7,661 nucleotides of DNA from assembly GCF_025143365.1 (NCBI RefSeq), contig NZ_JALXPE010000097.1:1-7661 (forward strand), given 5' to 3'. The stretch comes from Microbacterium sp. p3-SID336. Its GTDB lineage: Bacteria > Actinomycetota > Actinomycetes > Actinomycetales > Microbacteriaceae. Below, piece after piece: positions 1 through 6,024 of this stretch (position 1 is the stretch's first letter; every line of letters starts with the position of its first letter). The position numbers and the translations under genes are program-made. The notes beneath the pieces were generated by a model, which did no database searches, was not told the DNA's origin, and saw nothing but the letters and a program-made list of their open reading frames with translations.

Positions 1-44
1 CCCCCCTCGGCCGGGGCGACCGCGCGCGGGGCGACGACGGTCAT
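1..44 (-). CDS. N-terminus of probable sugar ABC transporter permease (partial)
   Basis: An ATG at 44-42 opens a frame that runs off the left edge after 14 codons (MTVVAPRAVAPAEG). It lies 4 bases after the stop of the solute-binding protein. An AGGAG sequence formed by the last codons of that gene sits at suitable distance, so the start looks genuine and translationally linked. Family 1 solute-binding proteins are commonly followed by two MalF/MalG-type membrane permeases, and a short polar, Pro/Ala-rich cytoplasmic leader is usual for the MalF-type (first) permease. The identity therefore rests on position, because no membrane segment is inside the window. Confidence 0.5.
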   Translation of the reverse strand, partial: MTVVAPRAVAPAEG

Positions 45-48
45 GCGC

Positions 49-1311
49 TCACTCCTGCTCGGCGTCCAGCGCGGCCTGCATCTGCTCTGCGAGGTCCTGC
101 AGACCGTCCTTCGGGGAGACGGCGCCGGACCACACCTGCGACAGCACCTCGCTCTCGATGCTGGTCCACGCGGAGGTGTTCTTCGAGACCGGGTAGGGGA
201 CGGCGGTGTCGAGCGCGTCGATGTAGACCTGCAGGTCGTACTGCGGGAGCGCCTCGACCCACGCCTGCTGGGTGCCGTCGAACGCGGGGATCACGGTGCC
301 GGTCTCGGCCTGGATCTTCGCGGCCTGCTCGCCGCTGGCGAAGGCGGCGAAGTCCTTGGCGGCATCGAGGTGCGGGCTCTTGGCGTTGGCGACGTTGCCG
401 ACGCCGTGGATCACGCTCTGGTTGCCCTCGGGCCCGGCGGGGAGCGGGGCCACGTCGACGGTCCCGCCGATGTCGGCGTTGTCGGCGTAGGCGATGGCGG
501 CCCAGGAGCCGTTCTGGAACATGGCGACCTTGCCGGAGAGGAAGAAGTCCTCCGGGTTCGTGTCAGTCATCTGCTGCGCGGTGGGCGAGGAGCCCGCGGC
601 GATCAGGTCCGTCCAGAGCTCGATGCCCTCCAGGGCCTCGGGCGAGCCGTAGCCGCTCTCGGTGCCGTCCTCCGAGATGACCTCGCCGCCGGCCTGCGCG
701 ATGGAGTTGTAGAAGTTCTCCTGCCCGTACTGACTGGCGGCGACGCCGTACTGCCCGGTCGCGGGGTCGGTGAGCGCGGCGGCGGCGGCGGTGAAGTCGT
801 CCCAGGTCCACCCCGCGCTCGGGTACTCCACGCCCGCGGCGTCGAACAGCGCCTTGTTGTACCAGAGGGCGACCGTGTCGAAGTCCTTCGGGGCGCCGTA
901 GAGCTTCCCGTCGTAGGTGTACAGGTCGACGAGGCCCTGCGGGTAGTCGGAGGCGTCGACGCCGTCCAGCGGCGCGAGCTGCCCGTTCGCGGCGTAGAGC
1001 TGGAAGTTCGGGCCGTTCATCCAGAAGACGTCGGCAGCAGAGCCCCCGGTGACCGCGGTCTGGAGCTTGGTGAAGTACTCCTTGTAGGGCGTGACCTGGA
1101 TCTCGATCGAGACGTTCGGGTGCTCCTCCGTGTACGCGGCGGCGATGTCCTCCATCGCGGGCTTCTGGTTCTCATCCCAGATGGCGTAGCTGAGCGTGAT
1201 GTCGCCGTCCGAGCCCTCGCCGGAGGCGGAGGAGGAGCAGGCGGACAGCGCGAGGACGGCGGCCGCCGAGGCGGCGAGGGCGCCGAGGGCGCGACGGGAG
1301 GTGCGGGGCAT
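49..1311 (-). CDS. Carbohydrate ABC transporter substrate-binding lipoprotein (family 1 SBP)
   Basis: This 420-residue protein should capture a sugar or oligosaccharide outside the membrane and hand it to an ABC permease. The N-terminus has SRRALG followed by a hydrophobic stretch and a lipobox, LSAC, at residues 22-25, so Cys25 is the predicted lipidated residue. The twin arginines at 6-7 leave open export by Tat rather than Sec. The body fits extracellular solute-binding family 1: SYAIWDENQKP just after the linker, DVFWMNGPNFQLYAANG around 94-110, DTVALWYNKALFDAAG around 145-160 and GWTWDDF around 167-173. The start at 1311 is preferred over an ATG 24 bases upstream because AAAGGAG (1318-1324) lies 6 bases before it. 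The length matches the family. It heads an operon with the permease that begins at 44. The substrate cannot be read from the sequence. LacI-type sites upstream suggest sugar-responsive control. Confidence 0.93.
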   Translation of the reverse strand: MPRTSRRALGALAASAAAVLALSACSSSASGEGSDGDITLSYAIWDENQKPAMEDIAAAYTEEHPNVSIEIQVTPYKEYFTKLQTAVTGGSAADVFWMNGPNFQLYAANGQLAPLDGVDASDYPQGLVDLYTYDGKLYGAPKDFDTVALWYNKALFDAAGVEYPSAGWTWDDFTAAAAALTDPATGQYGVAASQYGQENFYNSIAQAGGEVISEDGTESGYGSPEALEGIELWTDLIAAGSSPTAQQMTDTNPEDFFLSGKVAMFQNGSWAAIAYADNADIGGTVDVAPLPAGPEGNQSVIHGVGNVANAKSPHLDAAKDFAAFASGEQAAKIQAETGTVIPAFDGTQQAWVEALPQYDLQVYIDALDTAVPYPVSKNTSAWTSIESEVLSQVWSGAVSPKDGLQDLAEQMQAALDAEQE

Positions 1312-1352
1312 CGAGGTCTCCTTTGACGGGTGCACGAGCGGGGTCTACCAGT

Positions 1353-1380
1353 GTTAACCGTTTAGCGTTAAACGATTAAC
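1353..1380. promoter_or_regulatory. Probable LacI-family operator, two abutting 14-mers
   Basis: GTTAACCGTTTAGC (1353-1366) and GTTAAACGATTAAC (1367-1380) lie directly head to tail and match at 11 of 14 positions. Each is a CG-centred near-palindrome of the GTTAAnCGnTTAAC type expected for LacI-family repressors. The whole 28 bp is also a near-palindrome with 12 of 14 pairs matching and a third CG centre in the middle. It sits about 40-70 bases upstream of the start of the binding-protein gene. The AT-rich block stands out sharply from the GC-rich surroundings. Promoter hexamers for the minus strand are weak here; TTAACG overlapping the sites and TAGACC (1342-1347) are possible. The regulator gene is not in the window, so the family assignment is inferred from operator shape. 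Confidence 0.65.
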
Positions 1381-1419
1381 AGAGAGAGTAGCGTGCCCGC
1401 TCGACGGGGCGCAAGCGGT

Positions 1420-1779
1420 TCAGAGCGCTGCGCCTGCGGCGAGCCCGGCCCCCGCGGCCAGCAGCCCGAGCAGCAGCATGCCCAGCGCATCGAACAGAGC
1501 CGCACCCCGCTCGCCGTCCCGCCACAGCGCCACCGCATCGAGCATCGCCGTGCTGAACGTCGTGTAGCCGCCCAGCAGCCCCGCCCCCAGCACGAATGCG
1601 CCCTCGGGCAGCGCGGCCGTCACCAGACCGAGGCCGAACGCGCCGGAGACGTTCACCACGAGGATGCCCCACGGGAACCGGCGGCCGGCGAGCCGCGCGA
1701 CCCCGAGGTCGATCAGGTAGCGCAGCACCGCCCCCACGCCCCCGGCGAGCGCCGCCGCGACGAAGATCAAGGGGGTCAC
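1420..1779 (-). CDS. crcB: Fluoride ion channel FluC/CrcB, second subunit of a pair
   Basis: This is a 119-residue, four-helix membrane protein of the FluC/CrcB family, which exports fluoride passively as a dual-topology dimer. Family marks are visible: GGVGAVLRY (13-21), the pore Asn in WGILVVNVSGAFGLG (Asn43), and GLLGGYTTFSTAM (68-79), the centre of the channel. Of the two phenylalanines in the usual TTFSTF box, the first (Phe75) is kept and the second is Ala78. The GTG start at 1779 overlaps the TGA of the upstream crcB copy (GTGA), so translation is probably coupled. The reading frame stays open upstream, but family homology begins at this GTG. Paired crcB genes in Gram-positives are known to form heterodimers. 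Confidence 0.9.
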   Translation of the reverse strand: MTPLIFVAAALAGGVGAVLRYLIDLGVARLAGRRFPWGILVVNVSGAFGLGLVTAALPEGAFVLGAGLLGGYTTFSTAMLDAVALWRDGERGAALFDALGMLLLGLLAAGAGLAAGAAL

Positions 1780-2150
1780 GAGGCTGTCCCCCGGCGCGGG
1801 CGCCCGAGGCGCAGACCGAGCGCCGCGGCGGCGAGGCCCAGCACGAGGCTTCCCGCGGCATAGGCGACCGCGAGCAGCGGTGCCGTGTCCCACAGCGCGA
1901 GGGATCCGGTCATGAAGGCGCTGTACGTCGTGAATCCGCCCAGCACCCCCGTCCCCCACAGGATCCGCAGGTCGCTCGCCCCCGGCAGGCGGGCGGCCAG
2001 CACGCCGATGAGCAGAGCGCCGGTCAGATTGGCCAGCAGCACCGCGAAGGGGAAGCCGCCGCCCTCCGGCACCAGCAGTCCGAGGCCGAGTCGCGCCGCC
2101 GTGCCGACGGTGCCGCCGAGTGCGACGAGCAGGACGCGGCGGAGGTTCAC
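1776..2150 (-). CDS. crcB: Fluoride ion channel FluC/CrcB, first subunit of a pair
   Basis: This 124-residue, four-helix FluC/CrcB protein shows ALGGTVGTAARLGL (10-23), the pore Asn in FAVLLANLTGALLIG (Asn41) and GVLGGFTTYSAFM (68-80). In the phenylalanine box the first aromatic is Tyr76 and the second, Phe79, is kept, the reverse of its partner downstream. The C-terminus ends in a basic tail (RLGRPRRGTAS). The GTG at 2150 is chosen because homology starts there. A second GTG three codons upstream (2159) is also possible, and neither has a good Shine-Dalgarno sequence. The stop overlaps the next crcB start by 4 bases. The frame continues open far upstream through the antisense of the neighbouring oxidoreductase, but that extension is a high-GC artefact. 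Confidence 0.9.
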   Translation of the reverse strand: MNLRRVLLVALGGTVGTAARLGLGLLVPEGGGFPFAVLLANLTGALLIGVLAARLPGASDLRILWGTGVLGGFTTYSAFMTGSLALWDTAPLLAVAYAAGSLVLGLAAAALGLRLGRPRRGTAS

Positions 2151-2157
2151 GCTCGCC

Positions 2158-2163
2158 ACTGTA
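2158..2163 (-). promoter_or_regulatory. Possible -10 hexamer for a leaderless crcB transcript
   Basis: TACAGT on the minus strand lies 7 bases before the GTG at 2150. This spacing would place the transcription start at or near the start codon, as in leaderless actinobacterial genes, and would explain the lack of a Shine-Dalgarno sequence. No convincing -35 lies at 16-19 bases; a TTGACA on the same strand (2192-2197) is too far away at 28 bases. No fluoride riboswitch is recognised in the short divergent gap. Confidence 0.3.
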
Positions 2164-2237
2164 GTCGCCGCATGACAGCGGTTCCGTCGATTGTCAAGCC
2201 GCTGGGGCCCTCGCGCTCCGCGTCGTTGACTGACGGC

Positions 2238-3764
2238 ATGAAGCCACTCTGGAAGGTCGACCAGACCGCCCCCGCCGGCACCGCGTTCGAGCCGGAGGCA
2301 CGGCATGATGTGATCGTGGTCGGCGCCGGGCTCACGGGTCTGTCGACAGCGGTCATGCTCACGCGTGCCGGCCTCGACGTCGCCGTGCTCGAAGCGGGCG
2401 AGGTCGCGCAGCTCGCGAGCGGCGGCAACACCGGCAAGCTCTCGCTCCTGCAGGGCGCGCAGCTGGCGACCATCCGCCGGCACCACTCCGCCTCGCTCGT
2501 GCGGGCCTACGTCGACGCGAACAGGGCCGGCATGGAGTGGCTGACGGGCTTCGCGGACGGCGCGGGACTGTCGTACACGCAGCGCACCGACCACACGTAC
2601 GCGCACGGCCCTGACGGCATGGAGTCGGTGCGCGACCAGCACGCGGCGGCCAGGGAGGCCGGACTCCCGACGCGACTGCTCACCCCGCATGAACTCGCGG
2701 CCCCTTTCCCGGCCGCCGGGGCCGTCGCACTCGACGAACAGGTGACGATCGACCCGGTGGCGGTGGCCGACGCGCTGACCGCGGAGTTCCTCACGAGCGG
2801 CGGCACGCTGCACACCGGCGTGCGCGTGACCGGGGCCCACGCCCTGCCGGAGCCGCGCGTGGAGACCGCGCAGGGACCGATGTTCGCGGAGCACATCGTC
2901 CTCGCCACCGGCACCCCGATCCTCGACCGCGGACTCTACTTCTCGAAGGTCGCCGGCCTGCGGTCGTACTGCGTGTCCTTCCGCGTCGCCGGCGGAGTCC
3001 CTGAAGGGACCTTCATCTCGGCGGACAGCCCCACGCGGTCGATCCGTCCCGTGTCGGAAGCGGACGGCCCTGCGGCGACCGCACAGCTGGTCGTCGGCGG
3101 CAACGGCCACCCGGTCGGGCGCTCCGACGGCGAGACCGCGGCGATCGACGACCTCGTGGCGTGGACGCGGCTGCACTTCCCGGACGCCGAGGAGACGCAC
3201 CGCTGGTCCGCGCAGGACTACCAGTCGCACAACCTCATCCCGTTCGTGGGCGCCCTCCCCCGCGGGCTCGGCCGCATCCGCATCGCCACCGGCTACGCCA
3301 AGTGGGGGCTGTCGAACGCCCCGGCGGCGGCGCTGCGCCTCACGGAGGAGATCATCGGCACGCGGCGGCGCGAGCGTCCCGCGTGGATGCTGCGCCTGGG
3401 CACGCGCCTCACGGTGCCCGCAGACCTCGCGCGCGGCGCGACCGAGGGAGCCAAGGTCGCCGCAGCCGCGACCAAGGGCTGGGTCGCGGCGGAGAGCACG
3501 TCGGTCCCGGTGCCGCAGCCGGCGGAGGGCCAGGGCGTGGTGGCGAACCGCGGCGGGCGCCCGGTCGCCGTGTCCACGGTCGACGGCGTCACCAGGGCCG
3601 TGAGCGCGGTGTGCACGCACCTCGGCGGCGTGCTCGACTGGAACGACGCGGAGTGCACGTGGGACTGCCCGCTGCACGCCTCCCGCTTCGCCGCGGACGG
3701 CACCCGCATCGAGGGCCCGGCGCTGGCCGACCTGGAGCAGCTCCCGCGCAGCACGAACCCCTGA
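2238..3764 (+). CDS. FAD-dependent oxidoreductase (DAO fold) with C-terminal Rieske [2Fe-2S] domain
   Basis: This is a 508-residue cytoplasmic flavoprotein. Residues 24-38 (DVIVVGAGLTGLSTA) form the dinucleotide-binding GxGxxG turn, and Glu52 ends the second strand where it would hold the FAD ribose. SGGNTGKLSLLQG (61-73) and the following DAO-type body belong to the glycine/D-amino-acid oxidase-like superfamily. Near the C-terminus GYAKWGLSNAPAAALRLTEEI closes the FAD site. The last ~90 residues are a Rieske domain with an intact cluster motif: Cys459-x-His461 and Cys477-x-x-His480, 15 residues apart. This fusion is common in actinobacteria and bacilli, but its substrate is not known to me. 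The ATG at 2238 gives the MKPLW-type N-terminus usual for the family. An in-frame ATG at 2172 would add 22 residues, and neither has a clear Shine-Dalgarno sequence. The gene is divergent from the crcB pair. Confidence 0.88.
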   Translation: MKPLWKVDQTAPAGTAFEPEARHDVIVVGAGLTGLSTAVMLTRAGLDVAVLEAGEVAQLASGGNTGKLSLLQGAQLATIRRHHSASLVRAYVDANRAGMEWLTGFADGAGLSYTQRTDHTYAHGPDGMESVRDQHAAAREAGLPTRLLTPHELAAPFPAAGAVALDEQVTIDPVAVADALTAEFLTSGGTLHTGVRVTGAHALPEPRVETAQGPMFAEHIVLATGTPILDRGLYFSKVAGLRSYCVSFRVAGGVPEGTFISADSPTRSIRPVSEADGPAATAQLVVGGNGHPVGRSDGETAAIDDLVAWTRLHFPDAEETHRWSAQDYQSHNLIPFVGALPRGLGRIRIATGYAKWGLSNAPAAALRLTEEIIGTRRRERPAWMLRLGTRLTVPADLARGATEGAKVAAAATKGWVAAESTSVPVPQPAEGQGVVANRGGRPVAVSTVDGVTRAVSAVCTHLGGVLDWNDAECTWDCPLHASRFAADGTRIEGPALADLEQLPRSTNP

Positions 3765-3765
3765 G

Positions 3766-4575
3766 TCAGACCGCTCCGGGCGGCGGCCCGTCCCATCCTT
3801 GCTGCGGAGTGTCGCAGTCCTCGCGGAACACGTACTGCGAGGCGAGCTTGCGCTGACTGCTCGACCAGTCGATCGCGGGGCGCCGCTGCTCGGGCGGCAG
3901 GTAGCCGAGGCGGTACACGGCCATGAGCTCGAGGTCATCCGGCACCCGCAGCAGCCGCACGATCTCGTCCCACCGCCCCGGCACCTCCATCGGGAACGAG
4001 ATGAACTGGATGCCCATGCCCAGCTCGACCGTGGTGAGCCACACGTTCTCCATCGCCGCGCCCATGCTGAAGACCGAGTAGAACGACGACAGCTGACCCG
4101 GCCGGTACTCGCTGCGGTCGAGCATCACGCCGAGCAGCAGCGGCGAGCCGGCTACGAGCTTGCGGTTCTCCGAGCCGAGCGTCTTGGGCACGCCGAAGGT
4201 GTTCATCAGGGTCTGGCCGCGCTTGGTGAAGACCTGTGACGTGAAGGGCCGCAGAGGTGCCGGCAGCTTGTCGAACAGCATGCCGCTGCGCTTCTCCTCC
4301 ATCTCCGCCTCGCTGAAGCGGAAGTACGGCTTGTAGCGCTCGAAGAACGTGCCATTCGACATCGCCTCCGTCATGCTCTCGCCGGAGATGCGCGCGATCT
4401 CCTCGATGGTGTCGCGGCTCTCGATCACGACGAACCGCCATGGCTGGCTGTTCAGCTGCGACGGCGCCCGGCCTGCCGCTTCCAGGAGGATCCGCTGATG
4501 CTCCTCGGAGACCGGATCGGGCAGGAACGGCCCGTTCGTGGTCTTGCGGCGGCGGATGGCGTCGAGGAGCTCCAT
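3766..4575 (-). CDS. Nitroreductase family protein (FMN-dependent)
   Basis: This 269-residue protein is probably a homodimeric flavoenzyme using NAD(P)H to reduce nitro groups, quinones or similar acceptors. The N-terminus has the family's FMN phosphate-binding basic stretch (AIRRRKTT, 6-13) and the signature [17 protein letters not shown] (35-51). FMN is further held by the C-terminal part, with [22 protein letters not shown] around 184-205 and [14 protein letters not shown] around 220-233. It is longer than the ~200 residues of minimal NfsB-type enzymes. The extra length is a polar insertion at about 76-140, the lid/dimer region, and a C-terminal tail. The ATG at 4575 follows GGAAG about 8 bases away, inside the end of the upstream membrane-protein gene whose stop is 4 bases before it. 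The two genes are therefore probably cotranscribed. The true substrate is unknown. Confidence 0.87.
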   Translation of the reverse strand: MELLDAIRRRKTTNGPFLPDPVSEEHQRILLEAAGRAPSQLNSQPWRFVVIESRDTIEEIARISGESMTEAMSNGTFFERYKPYFRFSEAEMEEKRSGMLFDKLPAPLRPFTSQVFTKRGQTLMNTFGVPKTLGSENRKLVAGSPLLLGVMLDRSEYRPGQLSSFYSVFSMGAAMENVWLTTVELGMGIQFISFPMEVPGRWDEIVRLLRVPDDLELMAVYRLGYLPPEQRRPAIDWSSSQRKLASQYVFREDCDTPQQGWDGPPPGAV

Positions 4576-4579
4576 GCGT

Positions 4580-4954
4580 TCACTTCCGGTCGGAGGGGAG
4601 GCGCGAGCAGACGAGGCCCGCGACGACGAAGGGGGCGGCGGCGAGCGCCACGAGGGGGTGGCGGCGCGTGTGCGTCCCGAGGTACGGGATCGCCGCAAGA
4701 GGAGCGATGGCCGGCAGCAGCGCGAGGGCCGCACGACGGCTCGCCCGGCGCGGGGTGGCCCACAGACCGGCGCCGAGGGCCAGGGCCGTGGTGGCGCAGG
4801 TCGCGATGTAGAGCCCGTGGTGCACCCACCGGAAGTTCCGCGTGTCGATGACCCGGGCGGCGACGGCGGTGCCGAGCGCGCAGTTCGCCGCATAGGCGGA
4901 GGCCGCAGCGACGAACAGCGGCGCGGCGTTCGTGCGCCGGGTTCGGGGGGCCAT
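4580..4954 (-). CDS. Small four-helix membrane protein of unknown function
   Basis: This 124-residue protein has a basic N-terminus (MAPRTRRT) and four hydrophobic stretches at roughly 10-33, 45-66, 71-90 and 98-114. They are separated by short charged loops, with [13 protein letters not shown] (34-46) between the first two and THTRRHP (93-99) before the last. I do not recognise the family. The His pair at 45-46 and the Trp/His-rich loop might be conserved features, but this is a guess. It has codon usage like its neighbours and a stop 4 bases before the nitroreductase start, so it probably forms a two-gene unit with it. The start at 4954 has no Shine-Dalgarno sequence, but a leaderless -10 sits 6 bases upstream. 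A quinone or redox link to the nitroreductase would be pure inference. Confidence 0.75.
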   Translation of the reverse strand: MAPRTRRTNAAPLFVAAASAYAANCALGTAVAARVIDTRNFRWVHHGLYIATCATTALALGAGLWATPRRASRRAALALLPAIAPLAAIPYLGTHTRRHPLVALAAAPFVVAGLVCSRLPSDRK

Positions 4955-4960
4955 GGCACG

Positions 4961-4966
4961 ACCCTA
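4961..4966 (-). promoter_or_regulatory. Probable leaderless -10 hexamer
   Basis: TAGGGT on the minus strand lies 6 bases before the ATG at 4954. It fits the TAnnnT pattern of actinobacterial -10 elements positioned so that transcription begins at the start codon. The absence of a ribosome binding site supports this. No good -35 is visible 17-19 bases upstream. Confidence 0.4.
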
Positions 4967-5062
4967 CGCCCGGGCACCGCTGCGGAGCTCCCCCTTGCGC
5001 GCCGCGCACGCGATTCGGTACGGCGGCAGGAGGCGCAGGGACCCCAAGCCCTCCGCCCGCAC

Positions 5063-5090
5063 CCGTGAATGACCCGCGGCGGGGACACGG
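5063..5090 (-). terminator. Weak hairpin after the MerR/TipA gene
   Basis: CCGTG (5063-5067) pairs with CACGG (5086-5090). Inside them CCCG (5073-5076) pairs with CGGG (5080-5083). The structure lies 20-50 bases past the stop of the regulator and before the membrane-protein promoter. The 5-bp and 4-bp stems are separated by internal loops and no U-tract follows, so it is a marginal terminator at best. The 156-base gap (4955-5110) otherwise holds only the -10 noted above. Confidence 0.2.
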
Positions 5091-5110
5091 CTCCGGGACG
5101 ACACGCCGGA

Positions 5111-5542
5111 CTACAGCTCCGCCTCCGCGTAGATGCGGAGCGCGTCGCGCACGAACTCGGCACCACGCGTGCCGCCGTCGGAGGTGGCGTAGTTGGCGCC
5201 GAAGCGCGGGTCGGCGACGTACATATCGCCGAGTCCGATCACGTACGCCTTCACGTCGCCGCCCGGCACGGCCGCGGGTGTGCCGGGGATGCCCGTGAGC
5301 CAGGCGACGTGGCGCCGCGCGAGCTCCTGCGCCTCGGCCGAGGCGGGGTCGACTCCGCTCTCCGCGGCGGCGATCCAGTCGCGCCCGAGGTCGGACACGC
5401 GCTGCTGCCACTCGACGCGCTCGGCGTCGCTCATGCCGCGCCACCAGCGGTCGCTGTCGGCATAGGCCTGGCGACCCCAGCGCTCCTCGACCTCCTCCTT
5501 GTACTGCGTGTGGTCGAAGCCGTCGAACATGTTCTCTGCCAT
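5111..5542 (-). other. Alternative internal translation product: free TipAS-like domain
   Basis: An in-frame ATG at codon 121 of the regulator (5542-5540) would make a 143-residue protein starting [18 protein letters not shown], exactly the ligand-binding domain without the DNA-binding part. In Streptomyces lividans the tipA gene makes both TipAL (253 residues) and, by internal initiation, TipAS (144 residues), which outnumbers TipAL and soaks up drug. The boundary and lengths here are nearly the same. That it is made in this organism is inference from the ribosome binding site. Confidence 0.65.
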
Positions 5543-5902
5543 GGGTTTCTCACCTCCTCTCAATGCGGTGATGGTGGATTCGACCGACGCGATCTGCCGC
5601 GCCAGCCGGCTCTGCTCCTCGCGCAGCAGCGCGAGGTGGGTCTCGAGTGCCGCCGCCTCCCCGCCCGCGCGGCCGGCGCCGGCGTTCAGCACGTCGGCGA
5701 TCTGCGGCAGCCCGAGCCCGAGTTCGCGCAGCAGCAGGATGCGCTGGAGGCGTACGAGCGCCGCACTGTCGTAGTGCCGGTACCCGTTGGCGGCGATGCG
5801 CGACGGCGGCAGCAGACCGATCTCGCCGTAGTGCCGCAACGTTCTGCTCGTCGTGCCGGCGAGCCGTGCGATCTCCTGGATGGACCATTCGGTCTTCGGC
5901 AT
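5111..5902 (-). CDS. MerR-family regulator with TipAS ligand-binding domain (TipAL-like)
   Basis: This 263-residue transcriptional activator contains three parts. A MerR winged helix-turn-helix spans 5-75 ([24 protein letters not shown], then the wing [14 protein letters not shown]). A dimerising helix lies at about 84-113. A TipAS-type domain follows from about 125 ([14 protein letters not shown], then [11 protein letters not shown] and [16 protein letters not shown]). TipA proteins sense thiopeptides and other hydrophobic toxic compounds and activate multidrug-response genes. The start at 5902 has GGAGGAG just upstream. An internal ATG at 5542 with a much stronger ribosome site could yield the TipAS domain alone. 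The protein contains no cysteine, whereas Streptomyces TipA captures thiopeptides through one. It reads away from the DUF4097/PadR operon, and its own promoter (5946-5976) has the MerR layout, so autoregulation is likely. Confidence 0.92.
   Translation of the reverse strand: MPKTEWSIQEIARLAGTTSRTLRHYGEIGLLPPSRIAANGYRHYDSAALVRLQRILLLRELGLGLPQIADVLNAGAGRAGGEAAALETHLALLREEQSRLARQIASVESTITALRGGEKPMAENMFDGFDHTQYKEEVEERWGRQAYADSDRWWRGMSDAERVEWQQRVSDLGRDWIAAAESGVDPASAEAQELARRHVAWLTGIPGTPAAVPGGDVKAYVIGLGDMYVADPRFGANYATSDGGTRGAEFVRDALRIYAEAEL
5550..5558 (-). promoter_or_regulatory. Strong internal Shine-Dalgarno sequence
   Basis: AGGAGGTGA on the minus strand is a 9-base match to the 16S anti-Shine-Dalgarno tail and lies 7 bases (GAAACCC) before the in-frame ATG at 5542. 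It is the strongest ribosome site I can see in the window and lies in the middle of an open gene, in the linker between the dimerisation helix and the TipAS domain. Confidence 0.75.
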
Positions 5903-5945
5903 CGCTCCTCCTCTGTCTGTGGCTTCCTCCGCCTGTGGTTCCTTC

Positions 5946-5976
5946 AGCCTAGAAGTTGACGTTGCGTCAAGGTCAA
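5946..5976 (-). promoter_or_regulatory. MerR-type autoregulated promoter and operator of the TipA-like gene
   Basis: On the minus strand a -35 TTGACC (5971-5976) and a -10 TAGGCT (5946-5951) are separated by exactly 19 bases, the overlong spacer typical of promoters activated by MerR-family proteins through DNA distortion. The spacer contains a perfect inverted repeat, TTGACG-3-CGTCAA (5956-5970), placed where MerR dimers bind. The start codon is about 44 bases downstream of the -10, with a Shine-Dalgarno sequence in the leader. This layout predicts that the regulator activates its own gene when its ligand is present. Confidence 0.75.
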
Positions 5977-5995
5977 TACCGATCTTCGATGGCCC

Positions 5996-6024
5996 TTGAC
6001 CTGTCGAGATATATCGTGTTTACT
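5996..6024 (+). promoter_or_regulatory. Promoter of the DUF4097-PadR operon
   Basis: The -35 TTGACC (5996-6001) and -10 TTTACT (6019-6024) are 17 bases apart on the plus strand, and transcription would begin near 6031. The leader to the ATG at 6071 is about 40 bases and includes AGGAGA (6060-6065). The first ATATAT palindrome lies between the two hexamers and the second just past the start point, so a bound repressor would block polymerase. Confidence 0.6.

Noticed and set aside
43..1326. Long plus-strand open frame opposite the solute-binding protein
   Set aside because: Its translation is Arg/Gly/Val-rich with no domain. The minus-strand frame has a lipobox, a Shine-Dalgarno sequence and clear family motifs. 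In high-GC DNA the opposite frame often stays open.
1397..1409. Small CCCG/CGGG hairpin downstream of the crcB pair
   Set aside because: The stem is four base pairs and no T-run follows on the minus strand, so it is too weak to call a terminator.
2151..2237. Fluoride riboswitch before the crcB pair
   Set aside because: The divergent gap is under 90 bases. I could not trace the conserved crcB-motif pseudoknot on the minus strand, and the start looks leaderless.
3777..3790. GC hairpin CGGGC-GGCG-GCCCG after the oxidoreductase
   Set aside because: The stem is only 5 bp with no U-tract, it lies inside the nitroreductase coding sequence, and such hairpins arise often by chance at this GC content.
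2151..3938. Very long minus-strand open frame running upstream from crcB through the whole oxidoreductase
   Set aside because: Only its last 124 codons resemble a protein (FluC). The rest is Arg-rich antisense of a well-supported FAD/Rieske gene.
4576..5166. Upstream extension of the nitroreductase frame
   Set aside because: The extension is Ser/Arg/Pro low-complexity sequence overlapping the membrane-protein gene, and nitroreductase homology begins at [11 protein letters not shown] with a ribosome site.
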